From Avichristensenella sp031550535 (GTDB lineage: Bacteria > Bacillota > Clostridia > Christensenellales > Aristaeellaceae), in assembly GCA_031550535.1 (NCBI GenBank), contig JAVBOM010000070.1:30901-94900 (forward strand): a stretch of DNA of 64,000 bases. Reading direction: 5' to 3'. A model generated the notes under the pieces. That model made no database searches and was not told where the DNA came from. It saw only the letters and a program-made list of their open reading frames with translations. A program made the position numbers and the translations under genes. The first letter of the stretch is position 1; each line of letters begins with the position of its first letter. Shown here in pieces: positions 43,805 through 51,807 of the stretch.

Positions 43805-43862
43805 TGAAGGGATTCCTTGCGGAATCCCTTCAGGGCGCCCGAATTTTCAAACCCGCGCCACC
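43805..43862 (+). repeat. Two-hairpin repeat, copy R8
   Basis: GGGATTCC-TTGC-GGAATCCC, then a decayed second hairpin (GAATTTTC, CGCGCC). It lies between two minus-strand genes and points against both. Confidence 0.8.
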
Positions 43863-43868
43863 ATTGAA

Positions 43869-43893
43869 GAACCGCCCCGGGAAGGGGCGGTTC
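43869..43893 (-). terminator. Terminator after the secreted esterase gene
   Basis: GAACCGCCCC pairs with GGGGCGGTTC (43869-43893), a 10-bp stem. T-rich stretches flank it on the plus side, and TTC on the minus side. Confidence 0.65.
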
Positions 43894-43915
43894 AATTTTC
43901 TATGCTTTGTAACGC

Positions 43916-45577
43916 TTATTTGCCGAGCAGCGCGGCGGCGTCCTCCGGGCCGTACTGGATCATGTGGGCGGCAATCTCCTCCACGAGCACTTCATTGGCG
44001 ATGTTGCCGGTGTGGCCCATGCGCGGGAAGGTTTTGCTATAGCCCTCATACGCGGGCTCGGTCGTCGTCTCCAGCCAGTCGCCCAGCTTGTATTGCGCCA
44101 CGTTCAGGTAATAGCTGTCCATGTCGCCGCCGCGCAGGTGGATTTTCCCCACGAGCTTCGGACCGAGCTCCGCCCAGTTGTTCTGCAGGATGTACGACAG
44201 GTCGTAGTTCTCCTGCCAGTAGGCGACAACATCCTTGTCGATTTCGCCGGTGATCGGGTCCCACACGCGCTGCGGGTAGCCGTTCTCGCCGACCGGGCCG
44301 TACACGGACTCCCAGATGGCCCACTGGCCTAGGCTGACCGCGTTCAGGCCGCCGATGGCGATCTCGTAGTGGTTTTCATCCTCGATCGTGAACTGGACGT
44401 TGCCGGAGATATCGCGGCTCGACGGGCGGGCAACCTTGATCCAGCCCTTGTCAAGGTAGTACGCGTTCGCGTCATCGTACAGGTTGACGATCTGATACCC
44501 GTGGAAGTCGACGCCGTCCGGGCACATCGGCCACGTGCCGCCGAACATGTCGGGATAGAACACCTGCATCGCCAGGGACTCCCAGCCGCCCGTCGAGCCG
44601 CCGGCCAGCGCGCGCGCCCAGGGCTCGCCGACCGCGCTGAACTCCGTCTCGATGTACGGGATCAGTTCCGTCGTGATCGCCTCGCCCCAGGGGCCAAGGT
44701 TCGCGGAGTCCACCGAATACGAGGTATCGTAGAACATGTTGGCGTCGCGGAACGTGACGATGATCATTTGAGCGGCTTCATCGCTGTCCCAGTACGCGGT
44801 GAACGCCTTGTACGAATCGCGCTCCGTGCGTCCGTAGCTCATCGGCGCGTTTCCGGCCGGCCAGTGGCCCTGGTAGTACAGCACCGGATATTTTTGGGCG
44901 GGATCGTAATTCTTCGGCAGAAGCACGTTCGCGCCCAGGTACATGTCGGTGCCCCAGAACTCGCTCAGCACGTCGCTCTTGATCTTGACGAACTTGACGA
45001 GGTCAGTGTCCTCGTAGTTGCCCTGCTGGGTGACTTGGCCATCCTGCAGCTCATAACCCAGCTGGATCTCGTTCGTCAACGCAAGCGACAGCGTGCCCTC
45101 GCCAACGGTGGCCATTTGCGCGTCGCTGTAGAGGTTATACGGGTTGCGGGTGAAGTTGCCGCCGCCGCCGTGGTCCGCCATGCCCCAGATCGAAGGGCCT
45201 TCCTTGCGGGCAAATTCGGTATACTGGATGAAGAACGCCTGTACCGCGTATTCGCCGGCCGGCGCGTCCGCGAGCTGGAAGGGGAAGCCGTACACTTCCG
45301 GGTCGTCGGCGGTGAAGGTAATCACATCGCCGGCCTTTAAGCCAAACACGGTCTTGCCGAACACAGGGCAGCCGGTCACGTCGAGGTTGTAATAGAGCTG
45401 GTCGCCCTCTTCAGGCATGGCTTCATCAAACATAAACAGCGCGCGGCCGTTCAGTTCGCCCTCAAAATCGTCGGGAACCTTGATTTCGACCGTGAACCCT
45501 GGCGCGGCGGCTTCCGCAAGCGACGCGACCGGGGCCAGCATCAGGCACAGCACCAACAACCAGCATAGCTTCTTCAT
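43916..45577 (-). CDS. Secreted putative esterase (alpha/beta hydrolase, esterase D-like)
   Basis: A 553-residue exported protein. The signal peptide is MKKLCWLLVLCLMLAPVASL. A beta-sandwich domain (25-200) precedes an alpha/beta hydrolase domain. The nucleophile motif is LAGGSTGGWESLA (Ser near residue 330). RTERDSYKAF, then YFDGDS-like and GHTGN (likely catalytic His) follow. The domain is of the esterase D/PF00756 class found in feruloyl and acetyl-xylan esterases. The ATG at 45577 follows GGAGG. It lies between the ABC exporter and the two-component genes and has its own strong promoter. Confidence 0.8.
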   Translation of the reverse strand: MKKLCWLLVLCLMLAPVASLAEAAAPGFTVEIKVPDDFEGELNGRALFMFDEAMPEEGDQLYYNLDVTGCPVFGKTVFGLKAGDVITFTADDPEVYGFPFQLADAPAGEYAVQAFFIQYTEFARKEGPSIWGMADHGGGGNFTRNPYNLYSDAQMATVGEGTLSLALTNEIQLGYELQDGQVTQQGNYEDTDLVKFVKIKSDVLSEFWGTDMYLGANVLLPKNYDPAQKYPVLYYQGHWPAGNAPMSYGRTERDSYKAFTAYWDSDEAAQMIIVTFRDANMFYDTSYSVDSANLGPWGEAITTELIPYIETEFSAVGEPWARALAGGSTGGWESLAMQVFYPDMFGGTWPMCPDGVDFHGYQIVNLYDDANAYYLDKGWIKVARPSSRDISGNVQFTIEDENHYEIAIGGLNAVSLGQWAIWESVYGPVGENGYPQRVWDPITGEIDKDVVAYWQENYDLSYILQNNWAELGPKLVGKIHLRGGDMDSYYLNVAQYKLGDWLETTTEPAYEGYSKTFPRMGHTGNIANEVLVEEIAAHMIQYGPEDAAALLGK

Positions 45578-45739
45578 CCCTAAACCCTCCGTTTCCCGGC
45601 GGTTTTCATCGGGGGCTGTGCGCCTTGCCATGCATGAACGGTGCATAACGCCTGCTGAGCAGAGGGTCATGAACATCGCTTTCAACGCATGTCAGAGCTG
45701 CATGCCTCACTGGAAAATAAAAGCCGGATTATGATTGGC

Positions 45740-45768
45740 ATTATATCCCACAATGCGTCTGGCGTCAA
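45740..45768 (-). promoter_or_regulatory. Promoter of the secreted esterase
   Basis: TTGACG (45768-45763), 17-bp spacer, TATAAT (45745-45740) on the minus strand. Confidence 0.8.
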
Positions 45769-45811
45769 TGGGTGGGCGCATAAAAAATCATATTTTATGA
45801 ATATTGGCATG

Positions 45812-45854
45812 TGAACCGAATGTGAATGCATCGGGCGGGGCAGCGTGATATAAT
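45812..45854 (+). promoter_or_regulatory. Response regulator promoter with predicted autoregulatory box
   Basis: The -10 is TATAAT (45849-45854). The -35 position (ATGCAT, 45826-45831) is poor. TGAACCGAATGTGA (45812-45825) abuts it and is identical to the box in the ABC exporter promoter; with the preceding G it gives GTGAA twice, 11 bp apart. A poor -35 with an adjacent regulator box suggests activation. Confidence 0.6.
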
Positions 45855-45884
45855 TAAGAAGCAACAAACAACGGGGGGCCGAGT

Positions 45885-46559
45885 ATGTTTTCAATTCTCG
45901 TCGTGGAGGACGATACAAACCTCCGCCGGCTGATCTGCGCGGCGCTGTCGCAGAGCGGCTACCGGACCATTGCAGCCGGGGACGGCGAAGAGGCGCTTGG
46001 CGCGCTGGAAAAGGAGCACGCGGACCTGATCGTATCCGACATCATGATGCCGAACATGGACGGATACGAGCTGACACGCGCGCTCCGCGAGGCTAACTAC
46101 CAGCAGCCGATTCTGATCGTGACGGCCAAGGAGGCGCTGGAGGACAAGCGGCGCGGGTTCCAGCTCGGCTCGGACGACTACATGGTCAAGCCCATCGACG
46201 TGGACGAATTGGTGCTGCGCGTGGCGGCGCTCCTCCGCCGGGCGAAGATCGCCGTCGAGAAGCGCCTGCTCATCGGGGATGTGGTGCTGGACTACGCGGC
46301 GCTGTCCGTATCCTGGAACGGGCAGATGGACACGCTGCCGCCCAAGGAGTTCTATCTGCTGTTCACGCTGCTGTCGTATCCGAACCGCATCTTCACCCGG
46401 CGGCAGTTGCTGGACGAGCTGTGGGGCATGGAGCGGGATGTGGACGAGCGCACGGTGGACGTTCACATCCGCCGCCTGCGCGAGCGGTACGAGGACTGCG
46501 CGGCGTTTGAAATTGTGACGGTGCGCGGGCTGGGCTACAAGGCGGTGAAAACGGATTGA
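45885..46559 (+). CDS. OmpR/PhoB-family response regulator
   Basis: A 224-residue regulator. The receiver domain has the acidic pocket EDD (8-10), phospho-Asp D52 (VSDIMMPNMDG), Thr in IVTAKEA and Lys in MVKPIDVDEL. The winged helix follows, with LPPKEFYLLF and ERTVDVHIRRLRERY. Its gene overlaps the next, a histidine kinase (TTGA), so the two form a pair. The identical box in its own and the ABC exporter promoter suggests a common regulon. Confidence 0.94.
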   Translation: MFSILVVEDDTNLRRLICAALSQSGYRTIAAGDGEEALGALEKEHADLIVSDIMMPNMDGYELTRALREANYQQPILIVTAKEALEDKRRGFQLGSDDYMVKPIDVDELVLRVAALLRRAKIAVEKRLLIGDVVLDYAALSVSWNGQMDTLPPKEFYLLFTLLSYPNRIFTRRQLLDELWGMERDVDERTVDVHIRRLRERYEDCAAFEIVTVRGLGYKAVKTD

Positions 46560-47884
46560 GGTACATCCACATCCGCTTTCGGAGCATGGGGGAGCCCGCG
46601 CGCAATCGCTACAAGGAAAGTCTGACCGCCCGGTTTGTGATGGCCGTGTTCATGGTGCTGTTTTCGGCGTCCCTGCTCTCGGCGCTGACCGCCGGGGTGG
46701 TCATGAACGGGCAGGGCGGGCGGCAGCTCTGGGACAACCAGGCGTCCATCGCGGAACTGATGGTGGACCTGGCCGCCCGCACGGACTACCCGACCGATCA
46801 GATCATCGCCATCAGCGTCCGCGACCCATACGGCGCCATCCTGGAGAATGACAAAACAATCGAAGGCGATATTCAGTTTGTCCGCAGCGGCTTTTTCACC
46901 GGCAACGCGACGCTCGTGAAGGTGCGGGGCGACACGGTGCGCATCTTTGTGAAGCCAAACCGGACGATCAGCGTCGCCGCGCTGTTCTTCCTGGCGATTC
47001 TGGCCACGCCGATCGCGGCGCTGTTTTTTGGCACCAGCATCGCGGGTATGCTCGGACGCAAGGTGATGCGCCCGATCAACGAGCTGTCCGACGCCATCGA
47101 GCGCGTGGCAAGCGGCGACTTTTCCGCCCGCGTGCGCGTGCCGCACAACCCGGCGTTCCGCCGGCCCATGATCAGCTTCAACAAGATGGCGCATGACCTG
47201 GATGGCATTGAATCGCTCCGGGCGGACTTTGTCAACAACGTCTCGCATGAATTCAGGACGCCGCTCTCCTCCATCAGCGGCTATGCCAAGCTCCTGCAGC
47301 GGCCAAACCTGACCGAAGATGAGCGGCGGGAATACGCGGGCATCATCGCGGGGGAGTCCAACCGTCTGGCAACGCTGGCGTCTAACCTGCTCCGGCTGTC
47401 CAAGCTGGAAAACCAGCAGATCGTGCCGGACCGGGCGGTCTTTTCACTGGATGAGCAGCTTCGGCAGGCGATTGTGCTGCTGGAGCCGGAATGGAGCGCA
47501 AAGGACCTGCAGATGGATGTACAGCTAGACCCCGTGCAATATTTCGGCAACGAGGAACTGTTGATGCCTGTGTGGACGAACCTGCTGGGCAACGCCATCA
47601 AGTTCACGCCCGAGGGCGGAAGCGTGGCCGTGCGGCTGATCGACGCGGAGGACTCCGTCATCGCGCGTATCAAGGACAGCGGCATCGGGATGGACGCGGA
47701 AACGCTATCGCATATCTACGAGCAGTTCTACCAGGGCGACGCGTCCCACGCGCGGGAGGGTGCGGGGCTTGGCCTCTCGCTGGTGAAGCGCATCGTGGAG
47801 CTGTGCGGCGGCACGGTGGGCGTTCGGAGCGAGCCGGGCAAGGGGACGGCGTTCGAGGTGCGGCTGCCGTCAAAGGCGGGGTAA
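46556..47884 (+). CDS. Sensor histidine kinase
   Basis: A 442-residue membrane kinase. Helix 1 is about 28-50, an extracytoplasmic domain of about 90 residues follows, and helix 2 is about 142-165. HAMP comes next. HisKA has the phospho-acceptor His in NNVSHEFRTPLSSISGY. HATPase shows GNAIKFT, DSGIGMD and GAGLGLSLV. TTG 46556 overlaps the regulator stop and gives the full N-terminus; ATG 46586 is an alternative. Partner of the adjacent regulator. Confidence 0.92.
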   Translation: MRYIHIRFRSMGEPARNRYKESLTARFVMAVFMVLFSASLLSALTAGVVMNGQGGRQLWDNQASIAELMVDLAARTDYPTDQIIAISVRDPYGAILENDKTIEGDIQFVRSGFFTGNATLVKVRGDTVRIFVKPNRTISVAALFFLAILATPIAALFFGTSIAGMLGRKVMRPINELSDAIERVASGDFSARVRVPHNPAFRRPMISFNKMAHDLDGIESLRADFVNNVSHEFRTPLSSISGYAKLLQRPNLTEDERREYAGIIAGESNRLATLASNLLRLSKLENQQIVPDRAVFSLDEQLRQAIVLLEPEWSAKDLQMDVQLDPVQYFGNEELLMPVWTNLLGNAIKFTPEGGSVAVRLIDAEDSVIARIKDSGIGMDAETLSHIYEQFYQGDASHAREGAGLGLSLVKRIVELCGGTVGVRSEPGKGTAFEVRLPSKAG

Positions 47885-47919
47885 AATCTGTAGCTTGCGG
47901 CAAAGGTACGCAAATCATC

Positions 47920-47965
47920 AAGACACCACCCCTTCCGTTTGGTATACTCATCTTGCGATCGCAAG
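47920..47965 (+). promoter_or_regulatory. Promoter and palindromic operator of the AraC-GGDEF gene
   Basis: AAGACA (47920-47925), 17-bp spacer, TATACT (47943-47948). CTTGCGATCGCAAG, a perfect 14-bp palindrome at 47952-47965, begins 3 bp after the -10. It is placed to act as a repressor operator. Confidence 0.6.
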
Positions 47966-47991
47966 CTGGCTATTCGGAAAGGGGTGGTGTT

Positions 47992-48813
47992 TTGCTACGG
48001 TTTTATTGCCTGACAGAGGCGCTCGCCTTCATTGAGGGCAATCTGGAAAACCCGCTCCTGCCCGAGCAAATCGCGGAAGGGTGCTACTGCTCGCTGTCGA
48101 CCCTGCAAAAGACCTTCCGCTACGCGTTGCGCATGGGTGTGATGGACTACGTCGCCCGGCGCAGGCTGACCATGGCCGCGAAGGACCTGCTATCCGGCCG
48201 GGAGCGCGTCGTTGACATTGCCTATCGGTATCAGTACCAGTCGCCCGAGGTGTTTGTGCGCGCCTTCCGGCGGCTCTGGGGCGACGCGCCGACCGCGTTC
48301 CGCCGAAAGTGGAAGTTCTCCGGCCTGTTTCCCCGTGTCGAGGGGATCATCGAAGGAGGAGACGGCATGACACGCAAAAAGGTGGATATTTCTGAATTGT
48401 ACGACGTGCTGCGTGGGATGGATGGCACGTATGTGCTCTGCTTTGACATCGTGGGATTGACGCCCATGAACGACATCGACAGCGAGGTGGGTGACCTCGC
48501 CATTGTGGAGAGCCTGCGGAGAATTGACGCGGCGGCGGACGACGCCATGCTGCTGTTCCGCATCGGGGGCGACGAGTTCGCGCTGGTGACGGGGCTTTCC
48601 GATCCCGCGCGGACGGAAGCGGCCGCGCGGCGCGTATTGGATCAAAACGGGCAGGCGATCCGCTGGAACCGGCGCGAGATTCCCCTGTCGTTGCGCGCGT
48701 GCGGCGTGCGGATTCGCACCGACGCGCTTCGGTACGCGGATCTGTATCAGACGCTGGACAGCGCAGCGCGCCAGCCCGCGAAAGAGGGGGCGGAGTTGCT
48801 TATGATGCCGTAA
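47992..48813 (+). CDS. AraC-type HTH fused to a GGDEF domain
   Basis: A 273-residue protein. Residues 1-110 contain the two helix-turn-helix units of an AraC-type DNA-binding domain (EQIAEGCYCSLSTLQKTFRY; VVDIAYRYQYQSPEVFVRAF). Residues 130-273 are a GGDEF domain with VLCFDIVGLTPMND and an intact RIGGDEFALV. The usual FK in the substrate strand is replaced by LT. So it may bind or make c-di-GMP, or be inactive. The start is set at TTG 47992, 7 nt after AAAGGGG; earlier in-frame starts fall in the kinase gene or its 3' end. The architecture is rare. Confidence 0.75.
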   Translation: MLRFYCLTEALAFIEGNLENPLLPEQIAEGCYCSLSTLQKTFRYALRMGVMDYVARRRLTMAAKDLLSGRERVVDIAYRYQYQSPEVFVRAFRRLWGDAPTAFRRKWKFSGLFPRVEGIIEGGDGMTRKKVDISELYDVLRGMDGTYVLCFDIVGLTPMNDIDSEVGDLAIVESLRRIDAAADDAMLLFRIGGDEFALVTGLSDPARTEAAARRVLDQNGQAIRWNRREIPLSLRACGVRIRTDALRYADLYQTLDSAARQPAKEGAELLMMP

Positions 48814-48815
48814 GA

Positions 48816-48873
48816 GGTGAGGATTCCTTGCGGAATCCTCTCATGGCGCCCGATTTTACAAATTAGCGCCGCC
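48816..48873 (+). repeat. Two-hairpin repeat, copy R9
   Basis: GTGA, then GGATTCC-TTGC-GGAATCC, then GATTT-TAC-AAATT in a GGCGC/GCGCC stem. It starts 2 bp after the stop of the AraC-GGDEF gene. Confidence 0.85.
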
Positions 48874-48884
48874 TTCAAAGGGCA

Positions 48885-48914
48885 TTGTACCTGCCTGTCG
48901 ATGTGTGCTATACT
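48885..48914 (+). promoter_or_regulatory. Promoter of ridA
   Basis: TTGTAC (48885-48890), 18-bp spacer, TATACT (48909-48914), with TGC before the -10 (extended -10). Confidence 0.75.
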
Positions 48915-48945
48915 GTCGCCATCGAAACAGCAGGAGGCAGAACCA

Positions 48946-49326
48946 ATGAAAAATGAACCTATCATTGCCCAGGGCGCGCCGGCGGCCGTCGGCCCGTATT
49001 CCCACGCCGTCCGCGCGGGCAAGACGCTTTACGCGTCCGGCCAGCTCGGCCTGGACCCAGTCACCGGGCAGTTGGCCGAGGGCGTGGAGGCCCAGGCCCG
49101 CACCGCGCTTAGCAACCTCAAGGCCGTGCTGGAGGCTGCCGGCATGGAGATGGCCGACGTTGTCAAAACCACCGTGTTTCTGGTGGATATGGGCGATTTT
49201 GCCGCGATCAACGCGATCTACGCGGACGCGTTTGGCGAGACAAAGCCCGCGCGCTCGTGCGTGGCCGTCGCGGCGCTGCCCAAGGGCGGACTGTTTGAAA
49301 TCGAGGCCATTGCCCGCAAAGGATGA
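48946..49326 (+). CDS. ridA: RidA family reactive intermediate/imine deaminase
   Basis: A 126-residue protein of the YjgF/YER057c/UK114 family, which hydrolyses reactive enamine and imine intermediates made by PLP enzymes. QGAPAAVGPYSHAV and YASGQLGLDPVTG at the N-terminus are the family blocks. ARSCVAVAALPKGGLFEIEAIA holds the catalytic Arg and the C-terminal Glu. Length is normal. The ATG follows AGGAGG. It is a single-gene unit with its own promoter and terminator. Confidence 0.95.
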   Translation: MKNEPIIAQGAPAAVGPYSHAVRAGKTLYASGQLGLDPVTGQLAEGVEAQARTALSNLKAVLEAAGMEMADVVKTTVFLVDMGDFAAINAIYADAFGETKPARSCVAVAALPKGGLFEIEAIARKG

Positions 49327-49364
49327 GGCCGCGAACACCTCGGCCGATAGATCGTATTCCCTTA

Positions 49365-49407
49365 ACCGCCCCGCCGCGACGACGACCGTCGGACGGGGCG
49401 GTCGCTT
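49365..49407 (+). terminator. Terminator after ridA
   Basis: ACCGCCCCG (49365-49373) pairs with CGGGGCGGT (49394-49402), followed by CGCTTT. Confidence 0.65.
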
Positions 49408-49451
49408 TGCATGTTCCTCGTATGTTCTTGCGCATCACGTGTCGTTTTTCG

Positions 49452-49480
49452 TTGAAAACCCGTTATTTCTGTGGTATGAT
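49452..49480 (+). promoter_or_regulatory. Promoter of the cobalamin operon, predicting a leaderless transcript
   Basis: TTGAAA (49452-49457), 17-bp spacer, TATGAT (49475-49480). The cobT ATG begins at 49488, so transcription would start at or next to the A of the start codon. No Shine-Dalgarno or cobalamin riboswitch was seen between 49327 and 49488. Confidence 0.65.
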
Positions 49481-49487
49481 CTACCCC

Positions 49488-50555
49488 ATGGAGTTGCGGG
49501 ATATTTTGGAAGGCATTGAGCCTTTGAGCGAGACGGCGATGGACACCGCGCGGGAGCGTCTGGACGCGCTAGCCAAGCCGCTTGGAAGCCTGGGGGAGCT
49601 GGAAGCGTATGCCGTCCGGCTGGCCGGGATCACCGGCCGCACGCCGCCGGACCTCTCGCGCCGGGCCGTTCTTGTTTTTTGCGCCGACAACGGCGTATGC
49701 GCGGAGGATGTCGGGTCCGCTCCGCAATCGGTCACCCGGGCGCAGACCATCAATTTCATGCGCGGCGTCACCGGCGTGGCGGCGCTTGCGCGGGCGTTCC
49801 GCGCGCGGCTGATCGTCGCGGATGTCGGGGTGAACGAGCCGGTGGCGTGCCCCGGTGTGCGCGACCTTCGCGTGCGCGCGGGGACCGGCGACATCCGCCT
49901 GGAAGACGCGATGACCCGGGAAGAGGCGCTGCTGGCGATCGAGCGAGGCGCGCGTTTGGCGCAGGAGGCCGCCGTGCGCGGCTATGGCGTCATCGGCGTG
50001 GGCGAAATGGGCATCGGGAACACGACGACGAGCACGGCGGTCCTGTCCGCGCTGACGGGCATGGACGCGGGCATGCTGGCTGGCATTGGCGGCGGCATCG
50101 GCGAGACGCGCCTCGCGCGCAAGCGGCAGGTGATCCGGGACGCGCTGGAGCGCGCCCAGCCCGACCTGTCCGACCCTGTCGGCGTGCTGGCAAAGGTCGG
50201 CGGGCTGGATTTGTGCGCGATGGCGGGCGCTTACCTGGGCGCGGCGGCGGCACGGCTGCCCGTCGTGGTGGATGGGTTCATCGGGTGCGTGGCCGCACTG
50301 GCGGCCATCCGGCTCGCGCCGGAGGCGCAGCCATACCTTTTCGCCTCCCACCTGTCCGAGGAACCGGGCGCGCATCTGGCGCTGAAGGAGCTGGGGCTTG
50401 ACGCGCCGCTTAGGCTGCGCATGCGGCTGGGCGAAGGGAGCGGCTGCCCGCTGATGTTCGCGCTGCTGGACGCCGCGTGCGCCGTGTACGCGGACATGGC
50501 GACATTTGAAGAAGCGGAGATCGACTCCGGCTATTTGGAGGATATCCGGCGATGA
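49488..50555 (+). CDS. cobT: Nicotinate-nucleotide-dimethylbenzimidazole phosphoribosyltransferase
   Basis: A 355-residue enzyme that activates the lower-ligand base of cobalamin by making alpha-ribazole phosphate. AKPLGSLGELE near residue 29 and CADNGVCAEDVG are family blocks. GVIGVGEMGIGNTTTSTAV and GGGIGETRLARKR follow. The C-terminal ASHLSEEPGAHLAL has the catalytic Glu region. The ATG at 49488 has no ribosome-binding site, while an in-frame ATG at 49476 lies inside the -10 box. It is the first gene of the operon and overlaps the next as ATGA. Confidence 0.95.
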   Translation: MELRDILEGIEPLSETAMDTARERLDALAKPLGSLGELEAYAVRLAGITGRTPPDLSRRAVLVFCADNGVCAEDVGSAPQSVTRAQTINFMRGVTGVAALARAFRARLIVADVGVNEPVACPGVRDLRVRAGTGDIRLEDAMTREEALLAIERGARLAQEAAVRGYGVIGVGEMGIGNTTTSTAVLSALTGMDAGMLAGIGGGIGETRLARKRQVIRDALERAQPDLSDPVGVLAKVGGLDLCAMAGAYLGAAAARLPVVVDGFIGCVAALAAIRLAPEAQPYLFASHLSEEPGAHLALKELGLDAPLRLRMRLGEGSGCPLMFALLDAACAVYADMATFEEAEIDSGYLEDIRR

Positions 50556-51067
50556 GCTGTGTGCATGTCTATACAGGGGATGGCAAGGGCAAGACAACCG
50601 CGTCGCTCGGGCTGCTGGTGCGCGCCGTCGGCGCGGGTCTTCGCGTCCGCGTGTTTCAGTTCCTAAAGTGCGGGGCGTACAGCGAGATTGACGCGCTGGC
50701 CGAGCGGTTTCCCGAGGTGGAGATCACCCAGCTTGGCAGCGGGAAGTTTATCAATCCAAAAAGCATTCCCGAGGACGAGCTTCGGCGCGCGGCCGATGGC
50801 TTTGCGAAGGCGCGGGAAGCGGTGCTCAGCGGCGCGTACGATCTCGTCATCCTGGACGAGGCGAACGGCGCGATGTCCATGGGCCTGCTGCCGGTGGACG
50901 ACGTGCTGCGCCTGATCCGGGAGCGGCCGGAGCGCACGGAGCTGGTGCTGACCGGGCGCGGCGCGCCGGAGGCCGTCATCGGCGCGGCCGACCTGTGCAC
51001 CGAAATGCGCATGGTCAAGCATTACTACCAAAAGGGCGTGCCGGCGCGCAAAGGCATCGAGCTGTGA
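50552..51067 (+). CDS. cobO: Cob(I)alamin adenosyltransferase (CobO/BtuR type)
   Basis: A 171-residue enzyme that adds the 5'-deoxyadenosyl group to reduced corrinoids. VHVYTGDGKGKTTASLGL near the N-terminus is the P-loop, and LVILDEANGAMSMGLL the Walker B-like block of CobO. The start overlaps the cobT stop (ATGA), and the stop overlaps the next start (GTGA). It supplies adenosylcobinamide for the downstream genes. Confidence 0.93.
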   Translation: MSCVHVYTGDGKGKTTASLGLLVRAVGAGLRVRVFQFLKCGAYSEIDALAERFPEVEITQLGSGKFINPKSIPEDELRRAADGFAKAREAVLSGAYDLVILDEANGAMSMGLLPVDDVLRLIRERPERTELVLTGRGAPEAVIGAADLCTEMRMVKHYYQKGVPARKGIEL

Positions 51068-51648
51068 CTTTTCTCATATCCGGCGGGTGCAAGATGGGCA
51101 AGTCCACGCTGGCGCTTGCCCTGGCCATGGCGCAGGGGGAGCGCCGGGTATACGTGGCGACTATGCGCCCAATGGACCGGGAGGACGACGCGCGCGTGGA
51201 GCGCCACCGCGCGGAGCGGGCGGGCTGTGGGTTTGAGACGGTAGAGCGCGGGGATCATATCACGGGGTTGATCGGCGCGCTGGGCCGGGACACAAGCCTG
51301 CTGCTAGACAGCGCGACCGCGCTGCTCGCGAACGAGATGTTCGCGCCGGACGGCCGGGTGGACCCGGAGGCGGGCGGGCGCGTGGCTGAAGATCTATTGC
51401 GTGTGCTGTCGACGTTTGAAAACGCGGTCGTCGTGTCCGACGCCATCTATTCGGACGCGCGCCGGTTTGGCGCGGCCACGGAGGCGTACCGGCGGGCGCT
51501 GGCGCATGTGGACCGCGCGGTGGCGGAGCGCGCGGACGGCGTGATCGAGATGGTCATGGGGCAGCGCGTCCTGCACAAGGGCGGCGCGGATGTTCACGCG
51601 TTGCTGGACGCGGCGGAGCGCGCGCTTCCCGGAATCAAGGCACGATGA
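51064..51648 (+). CDS. cobU: CobU-type adenosylcobinamide kinase/guanylyltransferase
   Basis: A 194-residue protein. The P-loop is SGGCKMGKSTLALALA (residues 6-21). YVATMRPMDREDDARVERHR holds the His and Arg of the CobU active site; LLDSATALLANEMF and ENAVVVSDAIYSD follow, the latter in place of the usual VTNEVG. CobU phosphorylates adenosylcobinamide and transfers GMP to it. GTG 51064 overlaps the cobO stop. Part of the fusion-like overlap chain in this operon. A second short CobU-like gene lies two genes on; which of the two does each step is unclear. Confidence 0.8.
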   Translation: MTFLISGGCKMGKSTLALALAMAQGERRVYVATMRPMDREDDARVERHRAERAGCGFETVERGDHITGLIGALGRDTSLLLDSATALLANEMFAPDGRVDPEAGGRVAEDLLRVLSTFENAVVVSDAIYSDARRFGAATEAYRRALAHVDRAVAERADGVIEMVMGQRVLHKGGADVHALLDAAERALPGIKAR

Positions 51649-51807
51649 GCGTCCGGCGGGCGGCATGGACCGCAACCCGGCACGCCGCCGCGTTTTGTGT
51701 TGGATCGACGGCCTTTGCAGGGCCGAAAGGCTTTGCCGGGGACCACGGCGAGATCGCCACGAGCGCGCGCCCGGTGAACGCGGCCAGTGAAAAGGAGGCG
51801 AAGCGCC
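51649..51807 (+). other. Block between cobU and cobS
   Basis: 159 bp with a short in-frame open frame that starts in ATGA overlap with cobU. It has no recognisable domain, ends inside a repeat copy and is not called as a gene. AAAGGAGG at 51791-51798 serves cobS. Confidence 0.5.

Noticed and set aside
49327..49487. Cobalamin riboswitch before cobT
   Set aside because: Only the ridA terminator and a promoter were found; no B12-box sequence and not enough room for an aptamer.
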